Part shown: positions 32,545-43,419 of the stretch, piece by piece
Layout: every line of letters starts with the position of its first letter
Numbering within the stretch: position 1 is the first letter of the stretch
From: Mastacembelus armatus
Lineage: Eukaryota > Chordata > Actinopteri > Synbranchiformes > Mastacembelidae
Direction: 5' to 3'
Length of the DNA: 64,000 nt
Assembly: GCF_900324485.2 (NCBI RefSeq)
Contig: NC_046646.1
Coordinates: 18,129,156-18,193,155 of the forward strand
Position numbers and translations under genes: made by a program
Notes under the pieces: generated by a model
Databases searched by the model: none
Told to the model about the DNA's origin: nothing
The model's input: only the letters and a program-made list of their open reading frames with translations

Positions 32545-33516
32545 ATGGAGTTTTTTAACTCAGCTCTTGGGCAAAATATCACTTTTCTACATCCTGCATA
32601 TTTCATAATAGGTGGTTTTATTGGCATACCTAATATTAAGTATTACTATGTCTTTCTCTTTTTTATGTATGTTGTCTCAGTGCTTGGAAACACAGCTGTG
32701 ATTACTGTAATAATTCTGGACTATAATCTTAGAAGTCCTAAATATGTAGCAGTTTTTAATTTAGCATTTGCAGACCTGTTGAGTAGCTCTGCTTTGGTGC
32801 CGAAGGTTCTTGACATCTTTCTGTTTGACCATCCCTACATCCCATATAATGACTGCTTGACATTTATGTTTTTCTGCTTTACCTGCTCTTCGATTCAGTC
32901 TCTTAATCTGGTTGCACTGGCCTACGACAGACTGATAGCTATTATCTTCCCACTGCACTATCAATCCATGGTGACCCACAGGTTCATGTTTTCTTTGATT
33001 GCCTCCTTCTGGCTCTTTGCTATTACAATTACACTTATTGCAGCAGGTCTTCTCACAAGACTTTCTTTCTGTAAGTCTGTGATAATTAACAGTTATTTCT
33101 GTGACCATGGTCCAATATACCGGCTTGGCTGCAATGATATTACCCCGAGCCGTGTAGTTGGTGTTTTGGCATCAGTTCTTTTACTTGGGCTTCCTTTGGC
33201 ATTTATTTTGGGAACTTACTGTTTAATTGCTTATGCTTTGTCAAAAATTTCCACAAGACGAGAAAGAGTGAAGGCCTTTAAAACCTGCACAGGTCACCTG
33301 TCATTAGTGGCTATCTATTTCCTTTCTATCATATATGTATATTGCTTTGGGAGCACAATACATCCAAATGCCAGGATCATAAATCTGTCTCTGAATGCTG
33401 TCATCCCTCCCATGTTGAACCCAATCATTTATGTTTTTCAGACACAAGAAATCAAAGCATCTTTGAAGAAGCTGTATAAACTCAAAGAGCAATCCAAAAT
33501 TGCAACAATTAGTTAA
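32545..33516 (+). CDS. Olfactory receptor, block A (323 aa)
   Basis: Single-exon receptor, 323 residues from the shared internal ATG; an upstream in-frame ATG at 32497 would add 16. Visible: NIT sequon 11-13, N49, ADL with D77, Cys104, AYDR 126-129, SFCKS...YFCDHG...GCND, KAFKTC, HPNAR, NPIIY and the tail ending KIATIS. TM5-TM6 ([34 protein letters not shown]) is the most divergent part among the A genes. A ~95 bp stretch at 32792-32886 is identical to genes 19686 and 29200, a possible shorter conversion tract. It is the last intact A gene before the block-B receptors. Likely functional. Confidence 0.93.
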   Translation: MEFFNSALGQNITFLHPAYFIIGGFIGIPNIKYYYVFLFFMYVVSVLGNTAVITVIILDYNLRSPKYVAVFNLAFADLLSSSALVPKVLDIFLFDHPYIPYNDCLTFMFFCFTCSSIQSLNLVALAYDRLIAIIFPLHYQSMVTHRFMFSLIASFWLFAITITLIAAGLLTRLSFCKSVIINSYFCDHGPIYRLGCNDITPSRVVGVLASVLLLGLPLAFILGTYCLIAYALSKISTRRERVKAFKTCTGHLSLVAIYFLSIIYVYCFGSTIHPNARIINLSLNAVIPPMLNPIIYVFQTQEIKASLKKLYKLKEQSKIATIS

Positions 33517-35161
33517 AATATATTGAGCCTTTTTTCATAGTTCTTTATCATGAAATGTGCAGGTAGTTAGTTATTGACCATGAAATGTGCATTGTTTTGT
33601 ATAGTGAAACTGTTTTAATTGCAGAATTGTTATAGTTATCATTATTGCTTTTAATGAAACATTAAAATTAAAAACCACCAGGCCATACAGCTTGAAGAAA
33701 CACCAATATAAATAATGAACAATTAGTAGAAATGTTTTTTGTGATATTTGAACTGAAAAGATGGGAAAATGGTGTGCTTGTGGCTTGTGCAAAGACTTAT
33801 ATGGTTCCTATATATGACAGAATCCCTCCACAGAGACTTACATACTTTACATAACAGAAGTATCAAAATGAAGGCTGCATAATATTGTATGACATTAATT
33901 CACAAAATTACTACTATTACTTTTCTCCACCAAAATTGCCTAGTGTAATAAAAGAAACTTAACACATCAAATTAATTATAATTTTAAGAAAATTGTAATG
34001 TAATAATATATTTTCCACTGCACTTGCATTGTGTCATTTTAAAGTTATTTAATGGGAGAGTTTACTCAAATTTTAAAACAATTGTATAATCTGTGTTTAA
34101 TTTTTATTTTATTTTGAAACCAGTTACTAAACTGAAAATGTAGCCTATACTGTTTATATTTTATAACAATGTACTGCAGCCTACAATAGCCAACATTAAT
34201 TACATTTTGTGGAAACATATATATAATATTATGAACTTATTTAAAATCAAAGCCATATGCAAATGTAGTTATGAACTTTTAAAGTTAGGTAATAATATTG
34301 TTCTGAAGAGTTTTTGTTTGAACTATTGGTGAATTTTTCCAGAAATTAATAAAGCAAACAAATGATACTGTTAAGTACCATAATGTGATTTTCAGATGTT
34401 CAGTTACTACACAGACCTTTTTGAAGAAGGATGCTAACAGTTATTATTTTTACAGAATGGCGTATCCTGCTACTCCCACACATGTTGTGGAGAAGGTGAC
34501 ATTAGTGGCTCAGAAAACACAGCAGGGCAGGAGAGACTGTGAGAGTCCGAAGAGAATGGAGATATTGTGTAATTTCTTCAGTAGGAAATATTTTAAATTC
34601 TCAAGAAGTCATTATGTAAAACTTCTCTAAGTAATTTGAATAATGTGAAGGATTTAGTGACATCTAGTGGTGAGATTACACAATGCAACCACTCATTGCT
34701 GTTTAAAAGTGTTACAAAAAAGAATTTTTGATTGATTGATACAGATTTGATTTTATGTTTCCGGTTAGCAACAGTGCTCTCAGCTCTCGTGTGTTCCTAA
34801 ACTGCCAAGCATGCACAGATTTAAATGAAATGTGAACCACGTGTGTACAAGAATAACATCATCATTTGTACAACAGACTAATCACCTAATTACTTTAAAA
34901 ACTGTTTGGTGATTGTATGTTTCTTCCAGCTTCGTGTGATCAGAAACTTCTAAATAACTAATTTCTTATAAACAAATTTGAAACCTTCTAATTTCGCCAC
35001 TGACCACAGTTGCTGCTGTTGTTCTCCTCTATATTGATTATTACTACTCTATAAGGTGCATACACTGAATGATGACACCAGGTGAGATGTTAAAGTTAAC
35101 ACATTCTGATCTGATGGTTCTGACAGGATGAATCCAGGACCACAGAAATGAACGAGATCTG

Positions 35162-35195
<34 letters not shown>

Positions 35196-35829
35196 CAACC
35201 TCACTTGGTTTGTTTACACATCTGTGAAAAGATTGGATCTAAGTAAAAACACTGGGTTTGTGCTACTCAGTATGTGATGTGAACTTAGCCTGAAACAGTC
35301 AACTGCAGTACAAAAATAATATTCACATTTTACGTTTTTCATATTGCTACTACATTGATTCCTCAATTACCTAAAATGGAACCAGTTTGACTCTCATTTT
35401 GTTTGTTTCTTTGTACTATCAGAAGTAATATTTAATCTGTTTTGCTCGTTATAGAGGTAGATTTTAGTTTTGTTAAGTTCTGTCTGCTTTGATAAAAGCT
35501 CCCAGCTATTCTTGAATTTAGATAGATTAGGTTGTGCTGCTCACATCATTGTGGTCTCACATTTCATATTTGTAGCACTGGCATTAATCATTCTAGGCAA
35601 ACAGCTTATCATTTAACTCTTACAGCCACTGGCTCTAACTAATTGTCTTATATTTTTTTGTGTTTATTTCTCTCCTCAGAATACACATAGTCTTATGCAA
35701 ATGTAACCAACCTTCATCAATAAAGCTTTTCCTAAATAAAGAATTATTCAGTATCCCAGTGCCAATGGTGGTGACTGCATCAACATGGTGACGTAAACAT
35801 TAAGGGTGTTGCATGTTGAAGTCTATCAG
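33517..35829. other. Spacer between blocks A and B
   Basis: No receptor or transposon is recognised. It contains long A/T runs, notably T(20+) followed by A(12) at about 35163-35194. An 81-codon frame at 34385-34630 has no domain. Confidence 0.5.
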
Positions 35830-35959
35830 TATCTAATTCATGATCATGTGACACAGCTACTTACACTGTTATTGTTCCATAATGAAATGAAAGATATAAA
35901 TGTCAGGTCTCTCACAGTACAACTCACTTCAGAAAACTGCGTACTAGATACTTTTTGAG
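35830..35959 (+). promoter_or_regulatory. Block-B promoter module (gene 36059)
   Basis: In order: ATGATCATGTGACACAGCTAC, TATAAATG at 35895, GGTCTCTCACAGTACAACTCACTTCAG (likely start region), and a 5'UTR exon ending TTTGAG|GTGCTTTT at 35959. Intron end: TTTCTCAG (36039) or CATATAG (36050), just before the ATG. Word order and spacing match the modules at 47.8, 52.7, 56.5 and 59.3 kb. Confidence 0.6.
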
Positions 35960-36058
35960 GTGCTTTTGGTCCCTATTAGTCAGCTGTGTCATCTTTTATT
36001 ATTTCATTGTATTTATTATATATTATATTATTTTCTCAGTTTTCATATAGTGAAAGAG

Positions 36059-37045
36059 ATGATGGGTCCAGAGGAGAAAGCTGCTACTATATCTAATGTC
36101 ACATTTGTTCGCCCTGCAAAATTCTACATCAGTGGGTTTTTGAATGTTCCTTATGTTCAGTACTTCTATATTTTCCTATGTTTTGTCTATATCATGACTG
36201 TTGTTGGGAATGTTCTCCTTCTCTCAGTGATTTTCCTGGTCAAGACTCTTCATACTCCTAAATACATGATTGTGTTCAACCTGGCTTTGACAGATTTGTG
36301 TGGGAGCACTGCTCTCATCCCAAAAGTCTTAGACACATTTTTGTTTGACAACAGATACATTGTCTATGAGGCTTGTTTAAGTTATATGTTCTTTGTTTTA
36401 GTCTTTGGAAGTGTGCAGTCATGGACTCTTGTCATTATGGCATATGACAGATTTATAGCAATTTGCTTCCCTTTAAGGTACCATAGTATTGTGACTAAAC
36501 CAGCTATTGCTACAATGCTGCTGTTTGTGTGGGTTGTTTTATTGAGTATAATATCATGCATGGTTGGGCTACTTGATCGTCTCTCCTTCTGTGGATCTTT
36601 GGTGATACAAAGCTTTTACTGTGATCATGGACCAACATTTCGTCTGGCCTGTAATGACACATCTTTAAATAAGATCATGATATATGTTGCCTTAACAATA
36701 ATTAATTGTCTTCCTCTTATATTGATAGTATTGACATATATTTGTATTGCCAGGGCACTGAGCAGGATTGCATCACAAAAAGAAAGAGTCAAAGCATTGA
36801 AAACTTGTACTTCTCACCTGATTCTTGTGGCTATTTTTTTCTTACCATTTCTGGGCACCAACATAGCTGCAATGACCTCCTCCCTCCATCCTAATGCCAG
36901 GATCATAAACTCTACTTTAACACACACCATACCAGCCTTCGTAAATCCTATTATATACTCTTTAAAGACAGAAGAAGTGCTGGACTCTTTCAAGAAACTT
37001 TGTAAAAACAAAAGGCTGGGCAAAATAACCTTAAAAAAAAGGTGA
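36059..37045 (+). CDS. Olfactory receptor, block B (328 aa)
   Basis: Receptor with its coding region in one exon. The start is the ATG-ATG pair 36059/36062, just after a predicted 3' splice site; the open frame extends further up but without ATG. Visible: NVT sequon near 13-15, GN in TM1, KTLHTPKYMIVFN, TDL in TM2, Cys before TM3, MAYDRFIAIC, SFCGS...FYCDHG...ACND, KALKTC, HPNAR, NPIIY and a lysine-rich tail. Block-B proteins share the general fold of block A but differ clearly (MAYDRF for AYDRL, SRIASQKER loop, KTEEVL tail). The 36188-36379 tract is identical to genes 52913 and 56754. Likely functional. Confidence 0.93.
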   Translation: MMGPEEKAATISNVTFVRPAKFYISGFLNVPYVQYFYIFLCFVYIMTVVGNVLLLSVIFLVKTLHTPKYMIVFNLALTDLCGSTALIPKVLDTFLFDNRYIVYEACLSYMFFVLVFGSVQSWTLVIMAYDRFIAICFPLRYHSIVTKPAIATMLLFVWVVLLSIISCMVGLLDRLSFCGSLVIQSFYCDHGPTFRLACNDTSLNKIMIYVALTIINCLPLILIVLTYICIARALSRIASQKERVKALKTCTSHLILVAIFFLPFLGTNIAAMTSSLHPNARIINSTLTHTIPAFVNPIIYSLKTEEVLDSFKKLCKNKRLGKITLKKR

Positions 37046-37482
37046 CCTCTTTGTTACTGCAGCATTGATATATCAAACTGTGGTAAAGTAGTATAATTGT
37101 GTCTGTATACATTTTCCTTTTAATTTCTTATTAGCAAGTACTACAGTTTTACATTAAAATTTTTGTTTTTTATTATTTTGAAATTATATGGCAGTGGCCA
37201 TATAATGATGTGTTTTGCAAAATAAAATCAAGGATATGACTATATTCTGTATAATGCTTGATATATACAATATTCAGGTACAAGATAAATTGTTTCCTCC
37301 TGCTTTATAATATTACACCATGGAATGTAAATATAAAATAAATAAAAAATTACAAGATATTAAATATAACGCGTACAGAATTTTGTCTATACACCGTATT
37401 TGAACCCCTTAGAATGAAGTTTTTTTTTTTTTTTCATTAATTGACTATTGATTAGGCTGGTTTTATGGCAGCCCTGAGAGCT
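37046..37482. other. 3' flank of gene 36059
   Basis: A+T-rich. It includes a GTTTTGCAAAATAAAATCAAGGATATGAC phrase repeated in the 3' flanks of other B genes (44.6, 49.2 and 51.5 kb), so part of the flank was duplicated with the receptor. Confidence 0.5.
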
Positions 37483-38710
37483 CAGGTCAAGGCAAGTTTA
37501 TTTGTATAGCAAATGTCATACACAGAGTAATTCATAGTGCTTTGCAGAAATGAGACAAGGTAAAAGTATGTAGGCAAAAAAATAAAAAAAACAGCAAATA
37601 GTATATAAAATTAACTTGAAATAAAATTAAATGAGAATGAGTGCAGATAAAAGTTTTTAGCTTAGAGTTAAACATTTTCCGAAATGAAGCTTGTCTAACA
37701 TCATCAGGAAGACTATTCCAGATTTTAGCTGCATAAAACTGAAATGCTGCTTCACCCTGTTTAGTCTGGACTCTGGGCACGAGCCGAACGTTTGTCCCTG
37801 ATGTTTTCAGAGTTCGAGATGGTTCATGTGGCACCAACATGTTAGAGATGTTACTGTGGTGCTAAGCAATGAAGAGACTTGTACACAAGTAGTGTTGTTT
37901 TAAAGTCTATTCTCTGAGCAATATATTGTTGCGTATCAACTGGTGTAAAGGAAACATGTAAAGATTGAACAAAAGGAGTCCCAAGATGGACCCCCGTGGG
38001 ACGCCGCATGTCAAGGCCATTTGGTCTGAGAAACACCAATTTCAATAAAGTACTTCCTGTCTACAGGATAGGACAGTACCAGGGCAGTACCAGAGATGCC
38101 TGTGCAGTCCTCTAACCTTTGTAACAGGATCACATGGTCCACTGTGTCAAAAGCAGCACTCTGATCCAACATTGCTATGACAGAGACTCTGCCAGCGTCG
38201 GTGTGCAGACGAACATGACGGCAGTCTCAGTGCTGTGATGGCGCCTAAAACCTGACTGAAAATCATCAAAGCAGTTATTCAGCAGGAGAAAATCAGTGAG
38301 TTGTTGATATACAACTTTTTCAAGGACTTTACCTAAAAACATCAGGTTTGATATGGGCTTATAGTTGCTCATTACTGTGGCATCACGGCTGCTCTTCTTC
38401 AGGAGAGGCTTGATGACAGCAATTTTCAAGGCCCTTTGAGATGTCCCAGACTGTAATGAGTTATTAACTAAAGGAGTGAGTTGTGGTAACAAACTGCTTA
38501 GACTGATTTCAGAAATCTAATGGGTAAAACATTGAGGCAGCAGATGGGAGATGATCTTTTCAACTGTTTTGTCATTGACAGGTGTAAAATGTGTCAGTTC
38601 TAAGTGTCTCCTTGATGGCTGTAGAGTTATCTGTCTTGTGCAGTTTATTACATGTTTTGCATGTTTATTGCACCTTAACCTTGTCATTAAAAAATAATGC
38701 AAACTCACTG
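37483..38710 (-). mobile_element. Degraded L2-like LINE (minus strand)
   Basis: The 3' tail lies at the left (GGCAAGTTTATTTGTATAGC..., reverse complement of a GCTATACAAATAAACTTGCC tail). Reading leftwards on the minus strand one finds ORF2 pieces: SNYKPISNL, FQSGFRRHHSTETAV (38175-38492), a SAAFDTVDH remnant near 38130, and a C-terminal EPSRTLKTSGTNVRLVPR...IWNSLPDDVR (37532-37840). Frames are broken and most of the reverse-transcriptase core is deleted. It is related to, but distinct from, the element at 8034. Confidence 0.8.
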
Positions 38711-38994
38711 CATTTAGATGTTGAAATTAGTTCTGATGGCAATGGAGATGCAGGGTTTGCTATCTATCTATTCAGTGTAGCAAACAGGACACGTAAGTTG
38801 TTACTGCTTTTGTTGATTTCAGAAAAATACATTTCTCTTTTTCTATGCATATAAATGTCATAATGAACTTTACCAGGCAAAAACGTTTTACCAGACAAAA
38901 CATTGTCTTCTTTGATTGTAGCATAATACACATCATAATACACATCAGTAGTAACAGCCACTGCAACAACCCTACCTCTACATACATACTGGCC
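38711..38994. other. Unassigned spacer
   Basis: Nothing recognisable. It contains short tandem phrases (TTTACCAGGCAAAAACG / TTTACCAGACAAAAC; ATACACATCA twice). Confidence 0.4.
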
Positions 38995-39143
38995 TCTGGC
39001 CACAATAGAGAAACTACAATAGGCACAAAAGAGGAGGCATCGTGCTGTGTCTGACAGAAACAAGTCATCAGGAAAAGATAAGGAGAGGAGCTTGGTCTAC
39101 TTAAGAGAACACTGGACTTAAACACAGAGGGGTAGGTCTCTAA
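38995..39143 (+). promoter_or_regulatory. Duplicate of the gene-32545 upstream module
   Basis: Near-identical to 32370-32496 apart from a small insertion (GGCATCGTGCTGTGTCTGAC) and a few changes. It drives only a truncated receptor start. Confidence 0.6.
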
Positions 39144-39330
39144 ATGAACTGCTGTGTTGAAAACAGTCAAAGATTAACTAGATGTCTTCAGATGAAGTTT
39201 TTTAACTCAGCTCTTGGGCAAAATTTCACTTTTCTACGTCCTGCATATTTCATAATAAGTGGTTTTATTGGCACAACTAGTTGTTTTACTTGGGCTTCCT
39301 TTGGCATTATTTATTTTAAATGTAGTAAAA
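39144..39330 (+). pseudogene. Truncated block-A OR start (copy of 32545)
   Basis: ATG at 39144 and MNCCVENSQRLTR...[21 protein letters not shown] (in parts) copy the first ~45 codons of gene 32545. After GFIG the sequence jumps to TTGTTTTACTTGGGCTTCCTTTGGC, which is the TM5 segment of that gene (33176-33200), with TM1-TM4 missing. It then runs into block-B sequence. An internal deletion in a duplicated A gene. Confidence 0.85.
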
Positions 39331-39562
39331 ATAGTAATGTTGACAGAAGAGAAAACTGCTTCCATATCTAATCTCACATTTATTCATCCTGTAAGAAATT
39401 AATTTCAGTGGATTTTCAAACATCCCTCATGTTACATATTTTTATATGTTTCTGTGTTTTGTCTATGTCATGACTGTTGTTGGTAATGTTCTCCTCCTGT
39501 CAGTGATTTACCTGGTCAAGACTCTTCATACTCCTAATTACATGAGTGTGTTCAACCTGGCT
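39331..39562 (+). pseudogene. Block-B OR start fragment fused to the A relic
   Basis: GAGAAAACTGCTTCCATATCTAATCTCACATTTATTCATCCTG..., GGATTTTCAAACATCCCTCATG, CATGACTGTTGTTGGTAATG and GTCAAGACTCTTCATACTCC follow block-B receptors from the N-terminal sequon to TM2. The frame is broken near the RPAKF equivalent. It ends at TTCAACCTGG, where an RTE fragment begins. Confidence 0.85.
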
Positions 39563-39651
39563 GCGATGGACTGGTGACCTGTCCAGGGTATTACCCCTGC
39601 CTTCCACCAGAGAGAGAGCTGGGATAGGCCCCAGCAGATCCCCATGACCCA
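39561..39651 (+). repeat. RTE 3'-region fragment
   Basis: CTGCGATGGACTGGTGACCTGTCCAGGG...GCTGGGATAGGCCCCAGCAGATCCCCATGACC is the fish RTE/SINE 3' region in plus orientation, cut before the terminal (GGAT)n. Confidence 0.75.
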
Positions 39652-40025
39652 TGAACTTTGAAGGTGGCCGGCCAGCTGAGTTCATTGCTTTTCAATCCTA
39701 CAGAAGTTGTTCATGCACACAGGCTAGGCTAGGATGGCAGCTGGCTAGTCGACCTCGTGTTTTCATAGACAGGATAAATCGCTACCGTGTTAAGAAACTT
39801 ATTATGTGGCTAACACAGCAACAATCTCCCCTGACTCATCAGGGGCAGTGGATTCATATCTTTCCAGATCTGCCTGCCGAGATAATGAAATAGCGTCAAT
39901 TCTTTAAGGATATGGGGGGGGGAACTAATGGATTTCATACAGGGTTTGTTTAGCCTGCTTATCTAAGGGTGACCCAAGGTACCGGGTCTAGCCTCTATGC
40001 CCCAGAGGATGCTAAACGCTTAGGT
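39652..40025. other. Unassigned spacer
   Basis: Somewhat G+C-richer than the OR spacers, with a (G)9 run near 39914. Probably remains of inserted repeats; no family recognised. Confidence 0.35.
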
Positions 40026-40110
40026 AAGGCAAGGCAAGTTTATTTATATAGCACAATTCATACACAGAATAATTCAAAGTGCTTTACAGAAATAAAAGAC
40101 AAGTTAAAAA
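40026..40110 (-). repeat. L2-like LINE 3' tail
   Basis: GGCAAGGCAAGTTTATTTATATAGCACAATTCATACAC...TTCAAAGTGCTTTACAGAAAT is the reverse complement of an L2-type 3' end, like the left end of the 37483 copy but without coding sequence. Confidence 0.75.
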
Positions 40111-40865
40111 TACAAAAGCAAAAATCCAAATGAGAAACAGCAAATAGTGATGAGCCATGTTTGTAGGCATGCCACCACTTTGTCACCATATTTGCCCCTC
40201 ATGATATCGACTATCGGACCACGCTGACCCATATTTGTGGGTCCCCTACTTTCAGTTTGTCCCATCCCCGATGGACTAAAAGTACCTCAACACAGACTAT
40301 CTGCGGAGACGATCCTGAGTCCCGGACTCTTACGTCTAGGATCGAGTAGACTACAGCCGGAGATTTGGAACCCCTTATTTAAGTCTTCCAAGCTTATAAT
40401 TTAATTTAATAATAACGCCACACGAGGATGTCTCGAGAGAGGATTAGGACCAGTTACTATCCAGATTGAATCCTGGCAAATACTACTTTTTAAGTGTTGT
40501 GGCAGTGCCATTGCTGATAATTATAAACACTTACTCAGGTAACAATATTCTTTTGCACACCCCTAATTTATAGAAAGAGGATGGCAAACAGGCTGATGCA
40601 TGACAACAGACATACAGTATAACGTGGACCACATTCATGTTTTTACCTAATTATTTTTGTTAGTAACCACTCATTACTTCCCCATGCATATGAAAAACAG
40701 GTGTTCTATTAGATTTTATGTATATTTGGAGGGGACGCTAGTTAGTGGTTGACAGCGTATTCAGACTTTAGTATATGATTAGCTAAGTGTTGGAATTATC
40801 CCCTTAGTAGTATGTCTGGTTTGTTTTCTACTCCTTAGTGTCAGGGGATAATACTGTGTAGAGGG
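40111..40865. other. Unassigned, possibly 5' part of the L1 copy
   Basis: The stretch 40190-40380 is CpG-containing and unlike the OR spacers; it may be the 5'UTR of the L1-like element that follows, but I cannot confirm this. Confidence 0.3.
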
Positions 40866-42290
40866 GTGACCATGGTAAGTTGGAATGTTCGGGGTTTAGG
40901 ACACTCCATTAAACAGGCTAAGGTATTTACTCATCTAAAAATCAGTTTTCTGATGTGGTTTTCCTATAGAAAACGCATATTAAACCATCTGAACAAGTGT
41001 GCTTATGCTGCAGGTGGGCAGGACACATATTTCGGCCACCATTTCATTCACCGTTCAGTCACCTTGGGTGGCTAATCTCTATGCTAAACTTAGATTTTAA
41101 GTTCTAGATAGGTTAAATAAATACTTTTAATCTCCTTCGTTTTTAACACTAGAAGAGTAGTAAACATCATGATGTACAAATTTGTATCAGTTTCAATACA
41201 AGCCATTTGATGTTTGGATACGGAAAAATTCAATTCAATTTTGTGGAGAAACTAAATGACTTAAAAGGGAATATTGAAAAATGGAGAACGCTGCTTCTGT
41301 CTTTGATAGGCTGGGTAAATAGAATTAAAATGGTTTCTTTCAAAATATTCCCAACTATATTCCAAAGTCCTATTTTAAACTAATAGACCCTACCATTACC
41401 ATTCATCTGGGGATATAAAGCACACAGAATTTCAAAACAATATCTTCAAAAATCAAATGAATATGGAGGCTTGGGCCTACCATGTTTTTTACATTACTAC
41501 TGGGCTGCCGATGTTAGAACAATGGTATACTGGCAGTTAGCTCAAGATCCTAACCCTCTGGCTGAAGTACCTCTTTGGCTAGTCTAACACCAAAAACTTC
41601 CCTTCAGGCACTTTTTTTTACCACCCAGATCAATGAGATCAATGGCCTTTCATAAAGAAGAACATTTTACTATATCTAACTTTCAAAAGATTTGGTTGTA
41701 GGTTTGAAAATTTTGTGAACTTCCAAATACATCAGTACATGCCCTGATATAGCACAATCATACCTTTCCCCTGTCAATCACAGACGCAGTGTTTAAGGAG
41801 TGGAGTCGAAAGAGGATAAAGTCTATAAAAGATGTTTATATCAACGTCTTATTTTACAATTAAAATATGCTTTGCATAAAAGCCATTTATTCAAATATTT
41901 GCAGCTGAGTAATTATATCAGGGAAAATACCACATTGTTTGACTCCTTGCCTGTATGGAAGCCTGTTCTGGAACATTTAAAGGTATAAATGCACTGGCAC
42001 TCTCACATGGTTTTGGATGTGAACAGTGATGCTGGATATGTGCTAACATTGTAAGCTTCAATGGGTGTATGTGTGTTTTAATTTTTGTATACATTATGTA
42101 TATTTTCATTTATTGTTTTTATATTTATTTATACTTAAGCTCTCTAATAGAACTGCATTACTTGCCAATTGTATTTTGATTGGTTACATTATTGTCTGTC
42201 TGTCATGTCTTTTTACTTTATGTCTTGTCCACATGTTAAAAAGTTTGAAATCCATAAATAAAATAAAACAAAAAACAAGCATACAAGAAA
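40866..42290 (+). mobile_element. L1-clade LINE, internally deleted
   Basis: Starts with VSWNVRGLGHSIKQAKVFTHLK at 40866, the opening of an L1-type endonuclease. From about 41260 it gives the ORF2 C-terminal region: LKGNIEKWRTLLLSLIGWVN, PFIWGYKAHRISKQYLQKS and GGLGLPCFLHYYWAADVRTM (41400-41535). The whole reverse transcriptase between them is missing and the frames are broken. The end is A-rich (AAATAAAATAAAACAAAAAACAAG near 42255-42290), as in L1. Old and inactive. Confidence 0.75.
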
Positions 42291-42734
42291 AAATAGGGCT
42301 GGGGTTTGATGGAGCATCCATAGTTGCAATTGTTCCTGCAGAATGACGCATGTTCAAGTGTGACAAGGGTTTTGACAGCCATCACCTTTAAAACAGAATG
42401 TGTTTGGTTTGTGTATTCTTGGCTACCGTAGAAACATAGCAGTGCAAGATGGTTGCCTCCATGAAAGGGGACCAACTCCCTATGGAGATTAGAAAGGATC
42501 ATTCTAAGATTAGGAAATGCAAAACTTGGTGTTTTCAGGAGTGACAACATATTTATGAATACTACATTGCATTTCTGCTAACAGATGTAAATATTACCCA
42601 TTGGAACTTTAATGAAACTGAAATGAAATAGTATAATTTCATGGTGCTAACTCTAGTCATAAGCCTGATGAAGTGATGCCATGGTAACAAAAGTTCAGTA
42701 CAATGATGTCAAACTATGAGACAACTGAACATTA
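42291..42734. other. Unassigned spacer
   Basis: A 104-codon minus-strand open frame (42236-42550) overlaps the LINE tail and shows no domain. I take it as chance. Confidence 0.35.
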
Positions 42735-42876
42735 TCAGTATCTAATTTATGATCATGTGGCACAGCTTCCAGCTCTTTTGCTGTCACACAATGACTGAAG
42801 AAAAATATAAATGACAAGTCTCTCGCTGTACATCTCACTTTAGGGAACTGCACACCTGATACTGTTTTGAGATGAG
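42735..42876 (+). promoter_or_regulatory. Block-B promoter module (relic)
   Basis: CAGTATCTAATTTATGATCATGTGGCACAGC, TATAAATG at 42806, AAGTCTCTCGCTGTACATCTCACTTTAGGGAACTGCACAC (in parts), and a 5'UTR exon end TTTTGAG followed by ATGAGC, so the GT donor of the other copies reads AT. It is followed by a receptor fragment rather than a whole gene. Confidence 0.6.
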
Positions 42877-42994
42877 CTTACTTACGTCTGTCAACTGCAT
42901 TATGTTTTATAATAATAATAATATGTTGTATTTATTTTATCTTCTCTTTAAACATCTGGTCAAAGAGATAGAGTGTAAGAGCATTAAGTGTCAG

Positions 42995-43275
42995 AATAAT
43001 TAATCACCTTTCCTTCTGTAAATCTTTGATGATATAGGGCTCTTTCCGTGAACATGGATCAGTAATGCTTTTGGGCTGTAATATCACATCTTTAGAGTGA
43101 TACTTTTTTATGTTGTCTTTGTTACAAGCATCTGTTTACCTCCTATGTTGATAACATTGACATATGTTTGCATTGCCATAGCATAGAGAAGGATTGTATC
43201 ACAAAAGAAAAGACAAAGCTTTGAAAACCTGCATTACTTATCAGGTTCTAGTGCCTATTTGCTTTTTACCTCTGT
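42995..43275 (+). pseudogene. Block-B OR relic (loop 2 to TM6)
   Basis: CACCTTTCCTTCTGTAAATCTTTGATGATA, CTGTAATATCACATCTTTAG, TTTACCTCCTATGTTGATA, ACATATGTTTGCATTGCCATAGCA and AAAGCTTTGAAAACCTGCATTAC follow gene 43420 from loop 2 to TM6, with frame changes. It passes directly, within TM6 (CTATTTGCTTTTTACCTCTGTC), into the 5'UTR words of the next gene. Confidence 0.8.
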
Positions 43276-43419
43276 CACTGTGCATCTCACTTCAGGGAAT
43301 AGCACGCTTTTGGTATTGTGAGTTGAGTTTGGTTACAACTATTCATCTCAGTCAGCTGTGTTATCTCTTATTATAAATTGTATTTATAATTGCTCATTTT
43401 ACATCTAGTCATTGTGATA
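43276..43419 (+). promoter_or_regulatory. Partial 5' leader of gene 43420
   Basis: Only the downstream half of the block-B module is left: CATCTCACTTCAGGGAATAGCACGC, then TTGTGAG|TTGAGTTTGG where other copies have GAG|GTGAGT, so the donor G is T. There is no TATA box or the upstream words; these were replaced by the relic 42995-43275. The acceptor-like TTTTACATCTAG before the ATG is kept. Confidence 0.55.

Noticed and set aside
35960-36058. Longer N-terminus for gene 36059
   Set aside because: The frame is open but begins with GTG at a predicted splice donor and crosses a likely leader intron; the ATG at 36059 matches the paralogs.
42236-42550. 104-codon minus-strand frame
   Set aside because: Overlaps the A-rich LINE tail and has no domain; likely chance.
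43390-43419. Longer N-termini for genes 43420 and 48059
   Set aside because: The extra codons start with TTG and lie in the leader-intron region.
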